Below are positions 1 to 7,973 of a stretch of DNA of 64,000 nucleotides, piece after piece. Each line of letters begins with the position of its first letter. Positions within the stretch are counted from its first letter, which is position 1. The notes under the pieces were generated by a model. That model did not search any database. It was not told where the DNA came from and saw only the letters and a list, made by a program, of their open reading frames with translations. The translations under genes and the position numbers were made by a program. The stretch is from Bradyrhizobium erythrophlei (lineage in GTDB: Bacteria; Pseudomonadota; Alphaproteobacteria; Rhizobiales; Xanthobacteraceae): positions 6,003,501 to 6,067,500 of the forward strand of contig FSRD01000001.1 in NCBI GenBank assembly GCA_900129675.1, read 5' to 3'.

Positions 1-470
1 ATTCCAGCCCTTGCACGCTGCGCAGGAGGCGAAGACGGCGGTTGCGGTGCGCACGTCAATACCGGAGCCGCCGTAGAGGTGATCTCCACAGGAACAAGAG
101 CCGACACGGCATCCCCGCTCAACCCGGCCGTCGCGCGCCAAGCGGCGCCACGTGAACAATTGGCTCGTAGACAACCCATTGCGTCACGCAGTCACCGACA
201 CCAATCGTGGCCCGCCATAGCTCTCGGCAAGAATGCAACGAGGCCGAAGGCCGTCCTTTCTCGCGTGAGGGACAGTCACCGGATGGCCGAGACTTCAGGC
301 TCGGGGAGGCGAAGCCGAGTATGGCCCGACGGGCGCAAGCCCGGCACGTCCTGCCCCCAGAACCAATGGCGTTAACGATGCTTAACGATTTCCAATCTGA
401 GCGAAATCGCTTCGATGTTTTTTAAAAAATGCTGGCTATCCCTTCTGGCCATGGGGATCTGGGGGAAGAC
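1..470. other. No supported gene
   Basis: Short open frames here have no recognisable domain and no good ribosome binding site. An AT-rich run just before 430 could hold the promoter of the transpeptidase gene that follows, but I cannot identify clear -35/-10 boxes. Confidence 0.5.
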
Positions 471-1313
471 ATGAGCAAGAAGGCCAGGCGTGGAAAGACA
501 GAGGCCCTCGCACTGCCGATGGCCGGAAAAATTGCGGTCGTCGCCATAGCCGTTGCGGCATTGGGGTACGGTTTGCTATCGCGCCCGGCGAGCGTTCAAC
601 CGGTGCGAAAGCCCTCCGCACGTCAGGCCCTGCTTCCGCCACCGCTTCCAGCTCGAACTTCAGCTCCAGTTCCAGCTTCAGCTTCCGCTTCAGCTTCCGC
701 TTCGGCTCCGGCTCCGGCTTCCGCTCCAGCGCCTCAGGTCGAAATTCAGAAAACCGCTGACGCTCCCGGAAAACTTGTTCGGCAGGTCGTTGATTACGTC
801 AGCCACGAGGCGCCAGGCACCGTCGTCATAGACACCGGAAACACCTTTCTTTATCTCGTGCTGAACGGCGGGCAAGCGATGCGCTACGGCATCGGCGTTG
901 GCCGCGAGGGCTTCACATGGTCTGGTGAACAGGCAGTGGCCCGGAAAGCAGAATGGCCGGATTGGCGTCCGCCTGCAGACATGCTTTCGCGTCAGCCCTA
1001 CCTGCCGCGGTTTATGGCGGGCGGGCCCGGCAATCCGCTCGGCGCTCGGGCGATGTATCTGGGTGAGACCGAATATAGAATTCACGGCACGAATAAGCCC
1101 GAGACGATTGGGAAGCGGGTTTCGTCCGGTTGTATCCGGCTGACCAACGAGGATGTCGCTGACCTCTATGAGCGGGTGAAAATCGGCGCGAAAGTTATCG
1201 TGCTCCCAGCAATGCGGCGTAATCCGGCTGCGCATCGACCACTCCAGGGAGCGTCCGCCGCCGCTTTCCGCTTGCCGGACCCGGCATCGCCGCCGAACCG
1301 GCCTTCGACATAA
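471..1313 (+). CDS. L,D-transpeptidase (YkuD domain)
   Basis: A 280-residue envelope enzyme of the YkuD family, which cross-links peptidoglycan stem peptides (3-3 links) or anchors proteins to them. The catalytic signature is clear: an IHGT motif with His near residue 205, then SSGCIRL with the nucleophile Cys near 221, followed by a typical VKIGAKVIVL tail. The N-terminus has a short positive stretch and one hydrophobic segment (about residues 15-35), so it is probably a membrane-anchored periplasmic protein. Residues about 58-100 form a low-complexity Ala/Ser/Pro linker encoded by a GCTTC/GCTCC-type repeat. The start at 471 is chosen because GGGGGAAG lies just upstream; an ATG at 429 is in frame but has no such site. 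Family call is firm, exact substrate unknown. Confidence 0.9.
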   Translation: MSKKARRGKTEALALPMAGKIAVVAIAVAALGYGLLSRPASVQPVRKPSARQALLPPPLPARTSAPVPASASASASASAPAPASAPAPQVEIQKTADAPGKLVRQVVDYVSHEAPGTVVIDTGNTFLYLVLNGGQAMRYGIGVGREGFTWSGEQAVARKAEWPDWRPPADMLSRQPYLPRFMAGGPGNPLGARAMYLGETEYRIHGTNKPETIGKRVSSGCIRLTNEDVADLYERVKIGAKVIVLPAMRRNPAAHRPLQGASAAAFRLPDPASPPNRPST

Positions 1314-1335
1314 GCGCCAATCGCGCGTCAAGTGA

Positions 1336-1518
1336 CGTAACGAGCAACCGTCTGCCGATAGGCCATTCCTCAACCTGCTCGACGCGATCCACTTCGCCAC
1401 TGGAGAGGACCGCAAAGCGCTCGACCGCGTTCTGGAGATCCTCCAAACCCAAGGTGGGATCGGCAAGCGAGCCATGGAGGTCGCCAACCAGACGATGGGC
1501 TGTTCCGGGCCGCAGTGA
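1336..1518 (+). pseudogene. Unrecognised coding remnant
   Basis: An open stretch of 60 codons without a convincing start reads like real protein (LLDAIHFATGEDRKALDRVL, then EILQTQGGIGKRAMEVANQT) with an amphipathic helical look, and ends in TGA. I do not recognise the family. It may be the tail of a gene whose front is lost; it could also be chance, since nothing else supports it. Confidence 0.25.
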
Positions 1519-1882
1519 ATAATCCGAAGACCGTCATCAATCATGTTGGTTGCAGCCGCTGTCTATGGCCGAACTGTAATGTGAGAGCGGGCGGCGGTAG
1601 ATTCGTTCAACTGTGCACATAATGGTAATTTGTTATCGAGTTGCCGTCACAGTCAGGTGCTGGCTCCGGTCCGTCGCACCTAAGATCATTCAGCTTGTGA
1701 ATGAGTGTCTAGAAGTTGTCGCTGAAAGGCACCTATCGCTGGTCAAACTGTCATTGCAGGTAACGAAGATGCGAACGCTTGAAGCAAGCGTTGCCGATAA
1801 CGGTCCGCGACCTTCTCAGCGCGCCTGACATCGTCCTGTGAGTACACCGGGATGAGGTGTCCCATAGAATTCACTATGGGCG
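1519..1882. other. Intergenic, nothing recognised
   Basis: A 71-codon frame at 1613-1828 has no recognisable motif or ribosome binding site. I see no RNA gene or repeat. Confidence 0.4.
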
Positions 1883-2602
1883 CTAGGCGCTCTTGGGGGC
1901 GGGCCCGGACCGCAGTTCAAACTTCAAGCCGTCGCTATTTACAAAGAACAGAGGGGCTGACTGGACTGAACCAAAGGCCGCTGCTGTGAGAGGTCCCCCA
2001 AAGCAGGCGCCCGTATCGAGATTGACGCGATTGGTTCGAACGTCGGGAGCGCGCGTTGCCGTTGGCGTGTGGCCATGCACCACGAGAGCACCGTGCCAAA
2101 GCCTTGAAGACAGGAACGGCTCACGTATCCACAACATGTCGTCCTTGGACTGGGCGTCCAACGGCACGCCGGGTCTTACTCCGGCATGAACGAACAACCT
2201 GTGCTCGTCGCGAATGTGAAGAGGCAGCGCTCTCATCCACGCGAGGTGCTCCGCCGGCAGATCGCAGGGGTCGTCTATGCCGTAAGCGTCCAACGTCTCC
2301 TCGCCGCCGTTCGCCCACCACTGAATGAGGTCGGCATCGGAGCGGCTCCGATCCGCGGCGACGCAAAGCATATGGTCGTGATTCCCCATGAGGCAGCGGA
2401 ATCGCGACGGGGCGCTGGCCTGTTCTCGCATCAGGCAGGTAATCACTTCGTCGGAGGCGGGCCCTCTATCGACATAGTCGCCCAGGAAGAGGAAATCGTG
2501 CGCGAAGTCGCCAGCGCTCTTTCGGCAGAAGGCGAGCAATGATCTGAGCTCCTCGAAACATCCGTGGATGTCTCCAATCGCGAAGGTCATGCGTTCGTTC
2601 AT
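1883..2602 (-). CDS. Calcineurin-like metallophosphatase (PrpA/ApaH-type Ser/Thr phosphatase)
   Basis: A protein of about 239 residues with the full bimetal phosphoesterase signature in order: GDIHG near the N-terminus, GDYVDRG near residue 44, GNHD near residue 75, then HAGV and HGHT in the C-terminal half. These residues bind two metal ions and the phosphate. Family members are cytosolic protein phosphatases or dinucleoside tetraphosphatases; the sequence does not tell which. ATG at 2602 (MNERMTF) is preferred over a TTG six codons upstream; a third ATG at 2590 is possible. Transcribed away from the broken MBL gene at 2751, so a divergent promoter region lies between. Confidence 0.88.
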   Translation of the reverse strand: MNERMTFAIGDIHGCFEELRSLLAFCRKSAGDFAHDFLFLGDYVDRGPASDEVITCLMREQASAPSRFRCLMGNHDHMLCVAADRSRSDADLIQWWANGGEETLDAYGIDDPCDLPAEHLAWMRALPLHIRDEHRLFVHAGVRPGVPLDAQSKDDMLWIREPFLSSRLWHGALVVHGHTPTATRAPDVRTNRVNLDTGACFGGPLTAAAFGSVQSAPLFFVNSDGLKFELRSGPAPKSA

Positions 2603-2750
2603 ATTGACCGCCCGTTGCAACCAATCTAGTTGACATCAGGAGGGGTGCTTCGCCAGGCAAATATTTTTTGCAAATGTTCCATAACGTGTAAGTTTCTTAA
2701 GGTCTTGATTGAATAGAGTAGGTGGGAATGAATGGGGACGAGGTCTCGTA

Positions 2751-3389
2751 GTGAGATTGCGAATTCATCGGGGAACGCGGGAGATTGGCGGCACCTGTAT
2801 CGAGCTGGAGAGCGATGGGGCCCGAATCCTGCTCGATCTTGGTCTGCCGTTGAACGCCAACGACCTTGCTTCCACACCACTGCCCAACGTCGATGGGCTT
2901 TCCGCGGTCAGTGCCAGCCTTCTCGGTATCGTTCTATCTCATGGTCATCGGGACCATTGGGGCCTGGTGCCGAAGGTCAGTCCCGCGATTCCGCTTATCA
3001 TGGGGAAAGCGACCGAGAGCATTATCCGGGCGGCCGCCGATTTCGTCCCCGACGCCGTCGCCTTGAATGCAAGTCACTACCTAGAGCATCGCAAGCCAAT
3101 TCAGATCGGCCCTTTCACTGTCACTCCGCGCCTCGTGGATCATTCGGGCTTTGATGCCTACGCCGTGGAAATCACGTCCGGCGGCAAGCGCGTATTCTAA
3201 TCCGGTGATCTTCGCGCTCACGGCCGGAAACACAAGTTGTTCGACGCGCTGATCAGCGATCCGCCTCGCAACATCGATCTCATGTTGATGGAGGGGTCGA
3301 GCCTCGGCGGGTCACATTATGTGTGGCAGCATCAACTTGGGTGCAGACAGGCGCAGCTTAAGGCGACTCAACTGGACTTCGCTGATTGA
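2751..3389 (+). pseudogene. Metallo-beta-lactamase-fold (RNase J-like) hydrolase, broken
   Basis: The first 150 residues are a good MBL-fold N-terminus: IHRGTREIGGTCIEL start, LDLGLPLN, then the zinc motif SHGHRDHWG. The frame hits TAA at 3198-3200 immediately after KRVF, yet translation continues sensibly in the same frame (SGDLRAHGRKHKLFDAL, then DLMLMEGSSLGG), as expected for the MBL metal-ligand segment in which F-Y-S-G-D is usual. A single-base change of a Tyr codon to TAA fits. After about 3320 similarity stops, so the 3' part (beta-CASP and beyond) is also missing. GTG at 2751 has GAGG upstream. RNase J-like or an uncharacterised MBL exonuclease-like protein; the gene is dead or makes only a truncated fold. 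Confidence 0.75.
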
Positions 3390-3813
3390 GACACTGGGGC
3401 GGCGGTGAGACGGAGGGATTCTCTGCCAATTTCCACCTAACCCGTTGAAAAACCTGCACTTCGTCGTGCGCGCCTGACGTTCTGTGACAGGCCCCGTGTG
3501 ACACTCTCTCCAACAAAAGCGGGCGGAAATTCGGCAAGCCTGTCCCGTCGGGGGCGTGCGCGCAAGGCCTCGCCGGGCGTCGAGTGGTCCGACAATGACC
3601 GCTCGTTCGGCCTGCGCGATAAAGGGCAGGCCTGGCCAGCGCGTCGGCTGCATGACCGCACGACGCCCCGTACCCGTATGCCCAAAAAATTGAGACTGCT
3701 CAAAGGCGGCAGCGTTCCAACATTTTGGTCTTGGGCCGGTGTTGCACAACAAGCTTGCCGTGGACGCTTGAGTAGGGACGACGGGGGTCGCAAGCAATTC
3801 TGGGTACCGCAGG
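3390..3813. other. Non-coding scar downstream of the broken MBL gene
   Basis: Open frames exist on both strands but none reads like a known protein. The abrupt loss of MBL similarity at about 3320 suggests this segment was joined to the gene by a deletion or by a mobile element I cannot identify. Confidence 0.4.
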
Positions 3814-4548
3814 TCAGTGCAACAATTTCAGTGCTCCATGGCAGTGCTTGAACTTCTTGCCAGAGCCACAGAGGCATGGGTCGTTGCGGCCGGGAACGAG
3901 CACCTTGTGAATCGGTCGTCGGGTATCGTCGATGGTGTCTCTCGCAGGTGCACGGCGGGCAAGCCAGTACGCATGGATGTTGCGGGCGGCTGGCGCTATC
4001 AATTCCACGAACGCCTGATGTCTCGCATCGGCATCCTGGTAAGCCTCGACTAATTCCTTCAGCCTGTCCCAGCCGCTTTCGGTGCCGTAGAGATGGATGG
4101 CCTCGAACCAGTCGGGATGCGCTTCGAAGAGCGGTTGCCAACCCGAAGGGTCGAGTGCGATGCCCTTGACGTAGCCGCAGCACCACTCGTCGACAATCGA
4201 CACGGTGCGTCCTTTGTGGTCGCGTGCTAAGAAAAGCGGCTCATAATACTGCGGGAACTGGGTCAACGTGACTGCAATATCGTTCGCGTGGCGCATCAGC
4301 AGGTCAAGGATGCGTTGCGCCTGCTTCTCGCTCGTAAACTCCGGAGACTGCTTGCCTTCCGTAGAATCCCAAACCCACCGCATCCACTCCGACGGCATGA
4401 TGACATTCGGCCCCGATAGCACTGCGCAGAGAAAGCCGTCGAGGCCGGACACATCCATTGCATTTTCGAGGCCGTCGTCGGAAAGCAGAAACGCGTCAAG
4501 TTCCTCGATCTCCTGATCGATCAGCGGCCCGGATTTGATCGGTCTCAT
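3814..4548 (-). CDS. YecA/UPF0149 family protein with C-terminal SEC-C zinc motif
   Basis: A 244-residue cytosolic protein. The N-terminal two thirds match the UPF0149/YecA layout (LDAFLLSDDGLENAMDVSGL, then DGFLCAVLSGPNVIMPSEW, CCGYVKGI), and the last 25 residues are a textbook SEC-C motif, PGRNDPCLCGSGKKFKHCHG, which binds zinc and is shared with SecA. Role of the family is poorly defined; some members bind ribosomes or SecA-related partners. Full length, normal start at ATG 4548, no frameshift. It stands alone between a transposase and the scar after the MBL relic. Confidence 0.88.
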   Translation of the reverse strand: MRPIKSGPLIDQEIEELDAFLLSDDGLENAMDVSGLDGFLCAVLSGPNVIMPSEWMRWVWDSTEGKQSPEFTSEKQAQRILDLLMRHANDIAVTLTQFPQYYEPLFLARDHKGRTVSIVDEWCCGYVKGIALDPSGWQPLFEAHPDWFEAIHLYGTESGWDRLKELVEAYQDADARHQAFVELIAPAARNIHAYWLARRAPARDTIDDTRRPIHKVLVPGRNDPCLCGSGKKFKHCHGALKLLH

Positions 4549-4649
4549 TGGTCAGCCCCATTTGATCACGAAGCCTAGCTTTGCGGACTGATGAGAAGCA
4601 TCGGCCCACCGGCCATTGCCAAATGTTGATCCGGGACTCTTCCAGCTGC

Positions 4650-5714
4650 TCACGCCGCCTCTTGATGGTAATAGTTTAGGAGCCCACCCAGCCTCTCGCG
4701 ACATTGTACCGGCTCCTCGTGACGCGTTTGCGTGACCCGACGGAACAACAGGACGTTGGACTTCCCTTGATGATTCCGCTCGGCCTGGTAATGCGCCACA
4801 TACTCACTCAGCGCTCGCCGCAAGGAGCGCTCACCAAAGACAATGATCTTCGACAAACACTCCTCCTTGACCGATCTCACCCAGCGTTCGGCATAGGCGT
4901 TCAAGTTCGGACTTCGCGCAGGCAGCGGGAGCGTCTTGACCCGGCCTGACTCGATGATCGCTCGGAAGGAGATGGTGTACTTCGTGTCGCGGTCATGCAG
5001 GAGATAGCGACAGTCTCGAAGGGTGCCGCATCCCTCCATAGTCACGTTCCGAGCCATTTGCTGCATCCATTGCTCGTTCGGGTGGATGGTGATCCCGGCG
5101 ATTTCCACCTTGCGGCTCTCGAGATGGATAAAGAACAGCACGTAGTAGGTCACCAGTCCGCGCAGCGTGAGGACCTCCGCTGTGAAAAAGTCGGTGCCCG
5201 CCAGAACCGCGAGGTGAACCCGAATGAATGCCGCCCAGGTCGTCGTGTGCTTGCGCGCCGGTGCGGACGGCAGGCCGTGACGGCGCAGAACATTGCCGAC
5301 CGTTTGATCCGAGATCTCATGCCCCAGATTGGCTAGCGCCCCAACAATCCGATCATAACCCCAGGACCGGTTCTCGTCGGCCATGCGAACAATCAATTGC
5401 TCAACTTCTCTGTCGATTCGTGGCCGCCCCGGGGCTCGACGTGCCTGTGATCCATCGAACTTGCGAGCTATGAGCCTTCGGTACCATGCCAGGATGGTGT
5501 CGGGCAGGGCGGTAGCCGCCACCTCGCCGAGGGCCTTTCGGCCCAGTCGATGTCCAATCTCGCCGAGCTTCATACGTTCGACGTCCGAGAGCTTCAGGCG
5601 CCCTTTCAACTGGGACTTCAGGATTCGGTTTTCAGCAACCAAATACTCATTCCGTAGCAGCAGCTCTTGGTCCACGGTCCCGGTGATGTAGGCTAGGATA
5701 CGTGCCCACTCCAT
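4650..5714 (-). CDS. Integrase-core (rve, DDE) transposase, solo
   Basis: A 354-residue DDE transposase. It has an N-terminal helix-turn-helix segment (ILAWYRRLIARKFDGS), a GRPRI linker, then the integrase core with LAGTDFFTAEVLT (first Asp), HDRDTKY (second Asp) and SVKEECLSK (Glu). The start at 5714 follows GAGGGGGAAGTT; an in-frame upstream start at 5768 lacks a site. No IS3-style orfA is seen, so it belongs to a one-ORF integrase-type IS group. I could not find convincing terminal inverted repeats around it. Reads as intact. Confidence 0.85.
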   Translation of the reverse strand: MEWARILAYITGTVDQELLLRNEYLVAENRILKSQLKGRLKLSDVERMKLGEIGHRLGRKALGEVAATALPDTILAWYRRLIARKFDGSQARRAPGRPRIDREVEQLIVRMADENRSWGYDRIVGALANLGHEISDQTVGNVLRRHGLPSAPARKHTTTWAAFIRVHLAVLAGTDFFTAEVLTLRGLVTYYVLFFIHLESRKVEIAGITIHPNEQWMQQMARNVTMEGCGTLRDCRYLLHDRDTKYTISFRAIIESGRVKTLPLPARSPNLNAYAERWVRSVKEECLSKIIVFGERSLRRALSEYVAHYQAERNHQGKSNVLLFRRVTQTRHEEPVQCRERLGGLLNYYHQEAA

Positions 5715-6169
5715 AACTTCCCCCTCTCGCTCGCCGACCCACAATCGGCGCCACGGATCGTCCCACAAAACCTAGCGGACGACACGCGGTGAGGCTACGC
5801 TGGGATGAGATAATTACCCGACTTTCTTATAGATTTAATTTTTTGGCCATACGACATCCGAATCTCTGAAGCTTACGGTCACCGGACCAGGACCGCCGAT
5901 CAATTTGCGCTCGACAACGGCGGTGCGGTGCCCTGACTTGGCCATGTGCCAGGCCAGATATTCGGCCGAACGCGGTTTTCAAGGCAAAACTCGCGCGCAT
6001 ATGCGCGGTGGCTACTTGGAAGCAACTCATTGTTCAACGCGAATGCACCAGCGTTTGCTGGGCCTCTGACTCTTAAAATTCAATTTAATGGTAGCGGCGG
6101 ATTGCTAACCTACATGAGCCTCGCGCCTAACGCCTATGTTTCTGCTTTAGGTTCTTGTGGAGAAGCACA
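5715..6169. other. Intergenic, nothing recognised
   Basis: Contains the probable promoter region of the BA14K-like gene. A frame at 5827-6030 on the minus strand looks vaguely protein-like but I cannot assign it. Confidence 0.4.
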
Positions 6170-7156
6170 ATGTCGAAACTTCGTATGGTCGGGGCTACGG
6201 CCCTGTCACTCGCGTTAGCTGTTGCAGGCTCGGCCTTCGCGGCGGGGATCGGCGGCGGCGGTGGGATGCATGTAGGCGGCATCGGCGGTGGCGGTGGGAT
6301 CCACATCGGCGGCGTCGGCGGTGGCGGCGCGATGCACATTGGCGGCGTCGGCGGTGGCGGCGCGATGCACATCGGCGGCGTCAGCGGTGGCGGCGCGATG
6401 CACATCGGCGGCGTCGGCGGTGGCGGCGCGATGCACATCGGCGGCATAGGCGGTGGCGGTGGGATGCACGTCGGCGGCGGCGGCGATGGGATGCACGTCG
6501 GCGGCGGCGGGTTCCGCGGTGCTCAAGCAAGCATCGGCGATGGCCGAGTTGGCTCAGTGAGCGGCGGAAATTTCACTGGGCACAGCGACGGACAGTTTGC
6601 GCACGGCGGGTATCGCGGCGATCGCGACCGGCGCCACGGTTATGACCGAGGAGTCGGCTTTGCTGGCGGATTAGCGGCCGGTAGCGCGCTGGGTTATGGC
6701 TACGGTGGCTACTACGACCCCTATACTTATTTTGGATACTACGACCCCAATTATTATAACGACGGCTACGCTTACAACGACCCCGGCTACGACGGGTACT
6801 CCGGCTCCGTGGTATCGAGCGGCGCTGATCCTTCCTATTGCGCCCAGCATTACCAGTCCTACGCCCCGGTGTCCGGGACGTATCTCGGCGACGATGGTCT
6901 GCGACATCCTTGCGGAAAAAACCAAGAAAGAGCCGCGACGGCGGCGATTGCGCAGCCGGCTGGTTCGGGAAATCCAGCCGCAGCTCCGTCGATGAACTCG
7001 GACCAGCAATTGCTGCCGGAGGCACCGGTGGGGCACCGCCAGCCACCTGCTGATCAAGTGACCTCGGAAAAAAACCTGATGAATCCGAACGATCCAGTCA
7101 ACCAGGAGAACGCGGCGCTCGACCGCATGATCAACGGCATCTGCCGCGGTTGCTAA
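6170..7156 (+). CDS. Secreted glycine-rich repeat protein with BA14K-like C-terminal module
   Basis: A 328-residue exported protein. A standard signal peptide (MSKLRMVGATALSLALAVAG, cleavage after SAFA) is followed by about eight copies of an 11-residue repeat of the form GGVGGGGAMHI, then a Tyr/Gly/Asp-rich stretch (YGYGGYYDPYTYFGYYDP). Residues about 219-245 (DPSYCAQHYQSYAPVSGTYL, then GDDGLRHPC) match the BA14K-like signature, including both cysteines; BA14K is a small Brucella/rhizobial envelope protein with lectin-like activity. The last 80 residues are low complexity. ATG 6170 is favoured by GGAGAAG upstream. Function of the repeat is unknown; the regularly spaced Met-His pairs could bind metal, which is inference only. 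Confidence 0.8.
   Translation: MSKLRMVGATALSLALAVAGSAFAAGIGGGGGMHVGGIGGGGGIHIGGVGGGGAMHIGGVGGGGAMHIGGVSGGGAMHIGGVGGGGAMHIGGIGGGGGMHVGGGGDGMHVGGGGFRGAQASIGDGRVGSVSGGNFTGHSDGQFAHGGYRGDRDRRHGYDRGVGFAGGLAAGSALGYGYGGYYDPYTYFGYYDPNYYNDGYAYNDPGYDGYSGSVVSSGADPSYCAQHYQSYAPVSGTYLGDDGLRHPCGKNQERAATAAIAQPAGSGNPAAAPSMNSDQQLLPEAPVGHRQPPADQVTSEKNLMNPNDPVNQENAALDRMINGICRGC
6247..6510 (+). repeat. 33-bp coding tandem repeat
   Basis: In-frame direct repeats of about 33 bp (GGCGGCGTCGGCGGTGGCGG followed by CGCGATGCACATC) inside the BA14K-like gene. Central units are nearly identical, edge units diverge, so copy number probably varies by slippage. Confidence 0.85.
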
Positions 7157-7340
7157 GTACTCGCCCCTCACCTGATCGCCCGGCCGACCACCTCTTCGGA
7201 GCCGCCCTTCGAATACGTGTTGGCGTTACCGTTCTGGCATCGCGTCGGCCGGGCCCAGCACAGAGGGTTGGCGTAAATCGCAGGGCCTGGACCCCGCCTG
7301 AAGTAGCGCGCGACGGCCGCAGGGCGTCGCGTCACCACGT

Positions 7341-7607
7341 AGTGACATTGGGAGAACAGAATTCTGAAAACACTGAAAAGGGTGCAACGCTCGCGCACAG
7401 CCGCCGAGATTTCCTCGGCTTGGCCATTCAGGGCTCGGCAGTCGCGGCAACAGCTACCTTGCCGAGCATTTCGGCCGCCGCGCAGACAAAAGGGCAAACG
7501 AGCATGCAAACAACTACGTCGAACACTACAAGGCCCCGGTCCGCTTCGGCTTGGGCGGAGTGCCGCTTGGCAATGAGTTCGCGGTCATCACGGAAAAGGA
7601 CGCCTAA
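7341..7607 (+). pseudogene. Tat-exported aldo/keto reductase, N-terminal relic with frameshift
   Basis: The frame to about 7512 encodes a twin-arginine leader, AHSRRDFLGLAIQGSAVAAT, followed by a processed-looking linker. A one-base shift then moves the sense frame to NYVEHYKAPVRFGLGGVPLG, ending NEFAVITEKDA and stop at 7605-7607. APVRFGLGGVPLGN is the usual opening of the aldo/keto reductase barrel in rhizobial Tat-signal members. Nothing of the remaining barrel (about 300 residues) is present, so the gene is both frameshifted and 3'-truncated. Start is uncertain (GTG near 7341). Confidence 0.65.
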
Positions 7608-7973
7608 AGCAGACATTGCGTTGCGAGCATCGAGATCTGATTTTGACCCGAAGCGCCTATGACCATAAGCGAGTGCGTCCGCTCAAGCCCATGGTGGGGG
7701 GTGGTCAAATCTCTGGGGTATTATCGCCGCGGACCGGTGGGACTGGTTCCTACGCAACATTTTCAGGTTTTTTAAAAGAGAAAACCCACTTCTAAAAGCT
7801 GCCGAAACGGCAACAGACCGCACGAGACATCTGTTTGTGCCGGCATTCGGCAACTTCTGCTTCCGGAAAAGGGGAATCGGCGATGGCGTCCATGTCTCCT
7901 GCCGGCCATAACCCGGAGCGATCCCGGCTCTTTGAGACACTCGTTCAAGTCCAGTAAGCCGCACCTTTGCTTT
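7608..7973. other. Intergenic, downstream of phaC
   Basis: No gene, RNA or clear terminator seen in this stretch between the reductase relic and the phaC stop codon. Confidence 0.4.
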
